Assembly: GCA_023379385.1 (NCBI GenBank)
Contig: JAMCUS010000004.1
Span: 1-32,882, forward strand
Length of the DNA stretch: 32,882 bases
Origin: Thermoplasmatota archaeon
GTDB taxonomy: Archaea > Thermoplasmatota > Thermoplasmata > Lutacidiplasmatales > JAMCUS01
Direction of reading: 5' to 3'
The translations under genes and the position numbers were made by a program. Below the pieces are notes generated by a model that searched no databases, was not told the DNA's origin, and saw nothing but the letters and a program-made list of their open reading frames with translations. Below, in pieces: positions 16,247 to 22,706 of this stretch (position 1 is its first letter; each line of letters opens with the position of its first letter).

Positions 16247-17220
16247 TGGATAAGCCTGCATGCAGTTTATGTAAAAGAGATTCTATCATATACATACGAT
16301 ACAGTGGAAGTAACTACTGTGAAATGCATTTTATCGATTTTATAAAAAAACGGGTTAGAGAAAACCTCAGAAATCAGGTGCTGTTTAAGAAAGGAGATAG
16401 AATTGCGGTAGCCGTTTCAGGTGGCAAGGATTCTATGGGTATGTTAAAACTTCTAAAAGAGGTAGTACCGCCCATACCTGATCTGAAACTTATTGCTATT
16501 ACCATTGATGAAGGAATTGCTGGTTATAGAGACATAACAGTACCAAAAGTCAAAAAATTTGCAGAAATGCTTAATATTGAACACAGGGTGATATCCTTTT
16601 CAGATATATATGGTATCACCATGGATGATACTGTAATTAAAAAAAAGGATTACACACCATGCACATATTGCGGTGTATGGAGACGAAAAGCTATGAATAT
16701 CATATCCAGAGAATTTGACGCAGATTACCTGGCAGTGGGCATGAATCTTGATGATATCTCCCAGAGTATTCTCATGAATTTTACAAAAGCAGATATTGCC
16801 CGTCTATCAAGGCTGGGACCGCACAACATAAGACAGGAAAATCTTATACCCAGATTATTGCCTTTAGTCACAATACCTGAAAAAGAGATGTATATGTACG
16901 CCTATATAACTGGAATAGAATTCCATAAATCATCATGTCCCTATTACAGCACGGCTATGAGAAATATATACAGAGAGGTAGTGAATAAATTGGAGGAAAG
17001 AATGCCCGGTACCAGGCACTCCATACTTCAGGCACATAGAACTATTTTACCTATGCTTCAGGAAAGATATCCAATGGAATCTATAAATACGTGCAAAATA
17101 TGTGGAGAACCATCTGTAAAAGAGATATGTAAATCATGCGAACTGTATATTGAATTGGAACAATCTTCATCAGTCGGTTCTGATGATTTACCTGGTAAAA
17201 GTAATGCAAAAGTTGATTAA
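16246..17220 (+). CDS. ttuA: tRNA 2-thiouridine synthetase TtuA/Ncs6 family
   Basis: A 324-residue ATP-pyrophosphatase that adenylates and thiolates a uridine of tRNA (U54 in thermophiles via TtuA, or U34 for the Ncs6/CTU1 relatives). The N-terminal zinc finger has C6, C9, C25 and H28. The PP-loop is 'AVSGGKDS' (56-63). The Fe-S cysteines are C139 and C142 ('PCTYC') and C231 ('SSCPYY'). A C-terminal zinc knuckle has C283, C286, C295 and C298. All functional Cys are present. It follows the E1-rhodanese gene with a one-base overlap, a natural pair because TtuA takes sulfur from a thiocarboxylated ubiquitin-like protein. No carrier gene with a Gly-Gly tail is visible in the window. Confidence 0.92.
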   Translation: MDKPACSLCKRDSIIYIRYSGSNYCEMHFIDFIKKRVRENLRNQVLFKKGDRIAVAVSGGKDSMGMLKLLKEVVPPIPDLKLIAITIDEGIAGYRDITVPKVKKFAEMLNIEHRVISFSDIYGITMDDTVIKKKDYTPCTYCGVWRRKAMNIISREFDADYLAVGMNLDDISQSILMNFTKADIARLSRLGPHNIRQENLIPRLLPLVTIPEKEMYMYAYITGIEFHKSSCPYYSTAMRNIYREVVNKLEERMPGTRHSILQAHRTILPMLQERYPMESINTCKICGEPSVKEICKSCELYIELEQSSSVGSDDLPGKSNAKVD

Positions 17221-17380
17221 ACAGGATTAAAAATATAATAAAACATGAAATAAATGCATACGTTAAACTGGACAAGTGAATGCCATTGAAAGCAGGAGGA
17301 GCTGGGAAGGCTATAAAACCCTGTTGCTTTATCCATGGAGAGGATGTCACTAAAACAATCCTTATAAGTAAGATGATCTC

Positions 17381-17476
17381 GCCCGTGTGGGGTAGTTATA
17401 ACAGAAATGTTACTACAATGGATTATCCTAGAAGCCTGCGGAGCTTTAGACCCGGGTTCAAATCCCGGCACGGGCA
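17381..17476 (+). tRNA. tRNA-Arg (anticodon GCG) with 23-nt insertion in the D-loop
   Basis: Acceptor GCCCGTG (17381-17387) pairs perfectly with CACGGGC (17469-17475), with discriminator A 17476. The T-arm is CCGGG-TTCAAAT-CCCGG (17452-17468). The anticodon stem GAAGC/GCTTT encloses loop CTGCGGA (17436-17442), with anticodon GCG at 17438-17440 reading CGC/CGU. CCA is not encoded. The D-arm is canonical only if 23 bases (about 17397-17419) are removed: GGGTAGT then joins GGATTATCCT, restoring A14, G15, G18 and G19. The gene lies between ttuA and a convergent hydrolase. A TATA-like CTTATAAG is at 17361-17368. Confidence 0.88.
17397..17419 (+). other. Probable non-canonical tRNA intron in the D-loop
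   Basis: These 23 bases interrupt an otherwise normal tRNA between G15/U16 and G18. Exon bases GTAGT (17392-17396) can pair with ACTAC (17412-17416) inside the insertion, and AAC (17400-17402) with GTT (17409-17411) around loop AGAAAT, leaving a three-base bulge TAT. I could not fold a full bulge-helix-bulge with both cuts at the exon borders. It is either a relaxed-motif intron or an insertion that stays. Exact ends are uncertain by one base because of a T at both junctions. Confidence 0.5.
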
Positions 17477-17521
17477 TGTTACGCTACATATGTTACAAGT
17501 TCTAAAAAATTGATCACCAAT

Positions 17522-18886
17522 TTACGGTAATTGAAATCGCTCATTACCCCTGAAATTGTATAGTTCATTTACAAGATCATCGAAAATTTCTTTATGATTT
17601 TTTATATCTATTCTATTATTTTTGAATGTAAATTCATCAACGTTTCCATCAATGCCATTGATTACAAGTTTATAATTTTTTTTGTAAACAGCTTTTTTAG
17701 GATAAAACATCTCTCTAATAAGTTCTTTATAGTCCAATTCCTCAGGCAATACTCTGTTTTTTATCAGTGCATCTATATCATGTACTGGCCCAAAAGACTC
17801 ACTGAAAGAAACATCGTTAGTTAATGTATCTTCAAAATTCTTTTCTACAGCATTTTTTATAATATCTGGAATACCTGTCAAACTTTGATACCCCTCTTTT
17901 TGTTCTATTTTTCTATTTTCAGGAAATTTTATTATCAATGGCACCTCTATGATTTCATTATACAGAAAATTACCGTGTCCATAATACGGGAATCGGTATG
18001 GTTCTTTTAATGCCTGTCCATGATCTGAGGTAAGAATGATCAACGTATTTTCGTATTTATTCGTGTTTTTTAGAAAATTCATAAGTTTGCCAAATTCCAG
18101 GTCTACGGCATTTAAAGACTTTTTATAACCCATTCTTATTTCATCTATAATTTTTTCTGGAATCGTTTTTTTCTTTAAAATATCCATGTATGTTAGCACT
18201 CTGCTGTCTTTATTAAGTTCCCATTTAGAAACAGGGTCATGAACTTCCATAAAATTGATAAACATGAAAAAAGGTTCTCTGTATGAGCTATCCATTATTG
18301 AATTAACAATTAAATCTGCTCCTTTTCTGTATGGATGATCCTTATTCATTATTTTTTTATAAATATTATAATATTTTTTAAGTTCCTTAATATTTCCTTT
18401 CAGCATCAAATTAATTGCTGTTTTTTTTCTGTTTTTTCCATATTTTTTTCTATAATCATTAACCATGGCAATTTCGTCTGCAGACAGGTATTCCGGAGAA
18501 TAAAATGTGAATGAATTGAAATTTTTGATAAAGCCAATGTTTGGAGAAAGCCATGGATTGGCGGAAAATCCAACTGTGTTGTATCCACGCCCTTTTAAAT
18601 CATCTACAATTGTTTTACCTCTGTATTTATACATCTTATCCAGTGTATTTTTATCACCGTAATAAAAATCTTCATGAACGTTATGTTTTCCCGCATATAA
18701 CCCTGTAAATATGGACATATGCGATGGTACGGTCCAGGGAGATGGCGATACCGGGTTTTTGAAGATCACGGCATCCTTTGAAAAATTATCAATACATGGT
18801 GTTACTGCAGTTCCATTATATTTTGCTAATACATCCTTGCGTAGTGTATCAACGATGATCAAAAGGATGTTCGGGGTATCTTTCAT
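17522..18886 (-). CDS. Sulfatase-like hydrolase with Thr in the nucleophile position
   Basis: A 454-residue member of the sulfatase/phosphoglycerol-transferase group of the alkaline phosphatase superfamily. Metal ligands are visible in 'IIVDTLRKD' (D13), 'TSDHGQA' near 293 and 'GHGNFLYNEIIEVPLIIKFP' near 310. The segment that holds the C-x-P-S-R formylglycine motif in true sulfatases reads T52-V-P-S-H56, so no formylglycine can form. A Thr nucleophile suggests a phosphodiester or phosphoglycerol-type substrate. No signal peptide is seen. ATG 18886 is chosen because AAAGGTGAT lies upstream at good spacing; an ATG 45 bases further up lacks this. It stands alone, convergent with the tRNA-Arg gene. 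A role in surface glycan or lipid modification is a guess. Confidence 0.82.
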   Translation of the reverse strand: MKDTPNILLIIVDTLRKDVLAKYNGTAVTPCIDNFSKDAVIFKNPVSPSPWTVPSHMSIFTGLYAGKHNVHEDFYYGDKNTLDKMYKYRGKTIVDDLKGRGYNTVGFSANPWLSPNIGFIKNFNSFTFYSPEYLSADEIAMVNDYRKKYGKNRKKTAINLMLKGNIKELKKYYNIYKKIMNKDHPYRKGADLIVNSIMDSSYREPFFMFINFMEVHDPVSKWELNKDSRVLTYMDILKKKTIPEKIIDEIRMGYKKSLNAVDLEFGKLMNFLKNTNKYENTLIILTSDHGQALKEPYRFPYYGHGNFLYNEIIEVPLIIKFPENRKIEQKEGYQSLTGIPDIIKNAVEKNFEDTLTNDVSFSESFGPVHDIDALIKNRVLPEELDYKELIREMFYPKKAVYKKNYKLVINGIDGNVDEFTFKNNRIDIKNHKEIFDDLVNELYNFRGNERFQLP

Positions 18887-19465
18887 GCAAATCACCTTTA
18901 ACATTGACAGCAGTATTGTAATCCGTTCCATTTATGCTTCAAAAATTCTTTTTCACAGCTGCACATGATTGTATTACGCATTTAGCATACACTTCAGTGA
19001 GCAAATACAATATTCTTACTAATAAATGTTGTGAATTAATGATGCATAATTTACATTCACACAATTATTTTGGAAATGAGTATTATGACGTTGTACATCA
19101 TGAGGACATATGCTAATTACTGCCCTCTGGTTGAATTACTACCATATGCCTATTATTTATTATAATGTATAAAATATGTAGATGATTATTATGGTTTCTT
19201 GGGTGAAATATACAAATAAAAAATCTCATATTGAAATGTATAAATGTTGAAGCAAAGTAGAGCAGAGCTATGTTGATTATATACAGTTATATGGATAATA
19301 ATTTCTTGTATTATTTTACGTCGAACCCACTAAGCACTGAAAAGTTTATATTTGTAAGACAGTATAATAGAACTGTATCATCTAAAAATTTATTCCAGTA
19401 ACGGTATATAATAGGCATAGGAATAGAGAAAATATAATTAACCATTTATGCATTAGCATACCACT
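18887..19465. other. Long intergenic region between the hydrolase and the H+-ATPase
   Basis: About 580 AT-rich bases. 18887-19267 shows promoter-like DNA for the hydrolase but no convincing gene on either strand; a 60-codon frame at 18934-19116 has no protein-like pattern. 19268-19420 is repeat copy B. GAAAATATAATT (19428-19439) is a second TATA candidate, about 32 bases before the ATPase ATG. Confidence 0.6.
19268..19420 (+). repeat. Dispersed repeat, copy B, upstream of the H+-ATPase
   Basis: This 153-base copy matches 355-562 except that the 54 bases 444-497 are missing. It keeps CTGAAAAGTTTATAT (19337-19351), a strong BRE/TATA pair, about 115 bases before the ATPase start. It may therefore act as an upstream promoter giving a leadered ATPase transcript, alongside the nearer TATA at 19428. 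Confidence 0.75.
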
Positions 19466-21910
19466 ATGAAACAACCCAACGAAAAGAAGGATACACTGAA
19501 AAGTTATGAAAAACTATCTGCAGAGGAAACAATTAAAAAATTAAATACTGATGCAAAATCAGGATTAACCACAGAAGAAGTACAGAAACGTGTAAAGGTA
19601 TACGGTCTAAACGAAATAGAGGAAAAAAAGGTTAACCCAGTTGTTAAATTGATCAAAAAATTCTGGGGGCCCACGCCATGGATGCTGGAAATTACAATTA
19701 TTATATCCTATTTTCTTCAAAAGTATGTGGATCTGTATGTAATTTTTGCCTTATTAATGCTGAATGCCATCATAAGTTTTGTACAGGAATTAAAAGCTCA
19801 AAATGCATTGCAACTGCTAAAAAAACAGCTTCAGGTAAACAGCAGGGTTGTCAGAAATGGAAAATGGGGGCTGTATCATGCAAGAGAGCTTGTACCCGGT
19901 GACGTAGTGAGAGTTAGACAGGGTGATTTTGTACCCGCCGATATAAAGATAATTGAAGGAAAGGTAGAGGTAGACCAGTCCGCCCTTACCGGTGAATCAC
20001 AGGCCGTGATCAAAGAGGATAATAACATATTATATTCAGGTTCTACCATAAAACATGGTGAGGTGTCCGGTGTTGTTCTATTTACAGGTGTTGATACCTT
20101 TTTTGGAAAGACCACAGAGCTTGTACAAACGGCAAGTCCCAAACTGCACATGCAGGATGTGATATCCAACGTAGTAAAATGGTTAATAGCCATTGTAGGA
20201 GTAACGTTATCTATTGTAGTGGTTGTTTCTGTAATAAGAGGAATAAACATAATAAACGTTCTACCATTGATACTGGTGTTGCTTGTATCAGCCATTCCAG
20301 TAGCGTTACCTGCTATGTTTACAATAACAATGGCACTTGGCTCTTTAGAAATGGCTAAAAAGGGAATTTTGATTACACGTCTGAGCGCTTCTGAGGATGC
20401 CGCCTCCATGGATACAGTATGTTCTGACAAAACAGGTACCATAACCATGAATAAGTTAATCGTCAGTACCGTAATACCAGTTGGTGATTACAGGGATGTG
20501 GATGTAATAAGATACGGCAGTCTGGCATCCAATGAATCCACACAGGATTCCATAGATATTGCCTTTTTGAACTATGCAGCGGAAAAAAAGGTTACCTGTG
20601 AAGAATACACACAGAAAAAATACATACCTTTTGATCCTGCCAAGAGGTCTACCGAAGCATTGATTGAATATAAAGGCAAAATTATCAAGGTATCCAAAGG
20701 TGCTGTAAACGAACTATCAAAACGTTGTGCAAACCCTCCAGATGTGCATAAAAACATAATGGATAATGTAACCAACCTGGCTGTGAAAGGATTCAGAACA
20801 CTGGCTGTAGCCATCGAGGAGGATAACGTATCCAAATTTGTGGGTATTGCAGCTTTATACGACGCACCCAGAAAGGATTCTAAACAGATGGTAACAGAAC
20901 TAAATAATCTTGGAATATCAGTCAAAATGCTTACGGGCGATTCGGAACCGGTAGCTAAGGAGATAGCCAGTGAAGTTGGAATCGGTGACAGGGTACTGCG
21001 TGTTTCATCAATCAGGGATGATTTAAATAAAGGAACCCCTGGAGTGGTAGAAAGCGTTAAACATGCCGATATATTTGCAGAAATTTATCCGGAGGATAAG
21101 TATACACTGGTTAAAACGTTACAGGCGAGCGGGCATCTGGTAGGCATGACTGGAGATGGTGTCAATGACGCTCCTGCACTTAAACAGGCAGAGGTTGGCA
21201 TTGCAGTAAGCAGTGCAACAGATGTTGCAAAAGGTGCTGCAAGTGTGGTATTGACGACAGAAGGATTGGCAAAAATTGTTGACTTTATCAAGACAGGTAG
21301 GAAAATCTATCAGAGAATTGTAACCTGGACGTTAAATAAAATTATTAAGACATTTCAGATTGTACTTTTTGTTTCTCTTGCATTTTTAATAACAGGCATG
21401 TACATAGCATCCGCATTTGATATTGTCCTCATACTGTTTGCAGTAGATTTTGTAACTTTATCGTTATCCACGGATAACGTTAGATGGTCCAGAAAACCTG
21501 ATAAATGGGATATAACTGGACTTACAAAAATTGCAATTATAATTGGTATACTGGTAGTTATAGAATCCTTCGTAATACTCTACGCCGGATTCGATTTACT
21601 GCATCTGCACAACATTAATAAAATCAATACATATACATTTGAAATTCTGTTTTATTCAGGCATGTTTACCTTATTAATTGTGCGTGAAAGAGGCCATTTC
21701 TGGAAATCTGTACCGAGCACACCTCTGCTTGTCACGATCCTGATTGATATGGCCGTAATTGCGATCATTTCAACGGTGGGATTTTCTGAATTAACAGGTA
21801 TTCCATTGATAGATACAATTACAGTAATCGGGTTATCGCTACTGTTCTCATTATTACTAAATGACATCATAAAATATGAACTTACAAAAAAACTGAATCT
21901 CAGCTGGTGA
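19466..21910 (+). CDS. Plasma-membrane-type (P-III) proton-translocating P-type ATPase
   Basis: An 814-residue pump that uses ATP to export protons. All core motifs are present: 'PGDVVRVRQGDFVPAD' in the actuator domain, TGES at 175-178, membrane segment 4 'SAIPVALPAM', phosphorylated D321 in 'CSDKTGT', 'MLTGD', and hinge 'TGDGVNDAPAL' with D564 and D568. The M6 segment carries an Asp ('FAVDFVTLSLSTDN') where plant and fungal H+-ATPases have the proton-binding Asp. Ten membrane segments are expected. The regulatory C-terminal tail of plant and yeast pumps is missing, since the protein ends soon after M10. It probably keeps the cytoplasm near neutral in acid. A K+ or Mg2+ role is less likely from the P-III pattern. 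Confidence 0.92.
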   Translation: MKQPNEKKDTLKSYEKLSAEETIKKLNTDAKSGLTTEEVQKRVKVYGLNEIEEKKVNPVVKLIKKFWGPTPWMLEITIIISYFLQKYVDLYVIFALLMLNAIISFVQELKAQNALQLLKKQLQVNSRVVRNGKWGLYHARELVPGDVVRVRQGDFVPADIKIIEGKVEVDQSALTGESQAVIKEDNNILYSGSTIKHGEVSGVVLFTGVDTFFGKTTELVQTASPKLHMQDVISNVVKWLIAIVGVTLSIVVVVSVIRGINIINVLPLILVLLVSAIPVALPAMFTITMALGSLEMAKKGILITRLSASEDAASMDTVCSDKTGTITMNKLIVSTVIPVGDYRDVDVIRYGSLASNESTQDSIDIAFLNYAAEKKVTCEEYTQKKYIPFDPAKRSTEALIEYKGKIIKVSKGAVNELSKRCANPPDVHKNIMDNVTNLAVKGFRTLAVAIEEDNVSKFVGIAALYDAPRKDSKQMVTELNNLGISVKMLTGDSEPVAKEIASEVGIGDRVLRVSSIRDDLNKGTPGVVESVKHADIFAEIYPEDKYTLVKTLQASGHLVGMTGDGVNDAPALKQAEVGIAVSSATDVAKGAASVVLTTEGLAKIVDFIKTGRKIYQRIVTWTLNKIIKTFQIVLFVSLAFLITGMYIASAFDIVLILFAVDFVTLSLSTDNVRWSRKPDKWDITGLTKIAIIIGILVVIESFVILYAGFDLLHLHNINKINTYTFEILFYSGMFTLLIVRERGHFWKSVPSTPLLVTILIDMAVIAIISTVGFSELTGIPLIDTITVIGLSLLFSLLLNDIIKYELTKKLNLSW

Positions 21911-21981
21911 TCCTGAAAATGGTCTGAATAAAGAGCAACGGGCATTACACTAACATTTTTCTCATAATCTTTTCAGAAATA

Positions 21982-21991
21982 TTTTAATATA
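21982..21991 (+). promoter_or_regulatory. TATA box of the adenylate kinase gene
   Basis: TTTTAATATA is centred 25-26 bases before ATG 22012. This supports a leaderless mRNA and that start over the GTG at 21994. Confidence 0.55.
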
Positions 21992-22011
21992 ATGTGTTAC
22001 TGATTCCCATT

Positions 22012-22647
22012 ATGAATTTAATTTTGTTGGGATCACCGGGCAGTGGCAAAGGCACCCAATCCAAAATGCTTGCAGAGAAGCTAGGAATAGAACAATTATC
22101 AACAGGTGATATTCTCAGAGATGCAGTCAAGAATGGAACTGAAGAGGGTAAAAAAGCGGAATCCTATATGAAACAGGGTGTTCTGGTTCCGGATGACCTT
22201 ATAACCTCCATTGTTATAAAGAAAATAAGCAATGCAAAAAATGGGTTTATACTTGACGGATTTCCAAGAAATATACATCAGGCGGAATCTCTTGATAAGG
22301 TTTTAACCGTTGATCATGTCTTTTTCATAAAGGTAGATGATGACGTAATAATTGATAGACTCAGCAATAGATTAACGTGCAGAGCATGTCATAATACATT
22401 TAGAAAATCTGAGGTAATGGATAACACCTGCCCTGTATGTCACAGTGATAAGCTGTATATCAGAGAGGATGATAGAGAAGCAGTCATTAAAAAACGACTG
22501 GAGATCTATTATAAAGAGACCTATCCCCTTGTAGAATATTACAGAAAAAAAGCTATTTTAATAACGATAGATGGCAATGATGATATATTTACAATTAATA
22601 CAAATATTAATAACAAAATTAAAATAACTCCTGTTAATAAGAAATAA
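22012..22647 (+). CDS. adk: Adenylate kinase with zinc-binding LID
   Basis: A 211-residue enzyme for ATP + AMP to 2 ADP, of the bacterial-style long form rather than the short archaeal AdkA. The P-loop is 'GSPGSGKGT' (7-15); the AMP site is 'STGDILRDAV' (30-39) and 'LDGFPRN' (81-87); the LID (about 118-155) carries C123-x-x-C126 and C140-x-x-C143, a structural zinc site. The ATG at 22012 fits both the TATA spacing and the family start; an upstream GTG would add six hydrophobic residues. The Trp-repeat solenoid gene follows 59 bases later and may share the transcript. Confidence 0.94.
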   Translation: MNLILLGSPGSGKGTQSKMLAEKLGIEQLSTGDILRDAVKNGTEEGKKAESYMKQGVLVPDDLITSIVIKKISNAKNGFILDGFPRNIHQAESLDKVLTVDHVFFIKVDDDVIIDRLSNRLTCRACHNTFRKSEVMDNTCPVCHSDKLYIREDDREAVIKKRLEIYYKETYPLVEYYRKKAILITIDGNDDIFTINTNINNKIKITPVNKK

Positions 22648-22706
22648 ATCATGTTGTTCAAGAAATGCGAAAAACCATTACGCACCAAAATTAAAAGAGG
22701 TAAAAT

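Noticed and set aside
17221-17380. Possible H/ACA-type guide RNA: stem AAAGCA/TGCTTT and an ACA further on
   Set aside because: The stem is short, has mismatches, and no pseudouridylation pocket or target can be shown from the sequence alone.
17381-17430. Strict bulge-helix-bulge motif for the tRNA-Arg insertion
   Set aside because: The only four-base central helix I found (ATAA/TTAT) would splice out G18 and G19, which the tRNA needs. The alternative hairpin lacks the second bulge.
17280-17513. 77-codon open frame on the plus strand beginning 'MPLKAGGAGKAIK'
   Set aside because: It reads straight through the tRNA-Arg gene and has no clear promoter or ribosome site. The overlapping minus-strand frame 17217-17477 is the familiar false protein produced by translating a tRNA backwards.
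18934-19116. 60-codon open frame in the long gap before the ATPase
   Set aside because: Many His/Cys/Asn residues in no recognisable pattern, and no promoter at a fitting distance.
19876-20448. 190-codon open frame antisense to the H+-ATPase
   Set aside because: It is a shadow of a strongly conserved gene. The translation is Ser/Thr-rich with no domain pattern.
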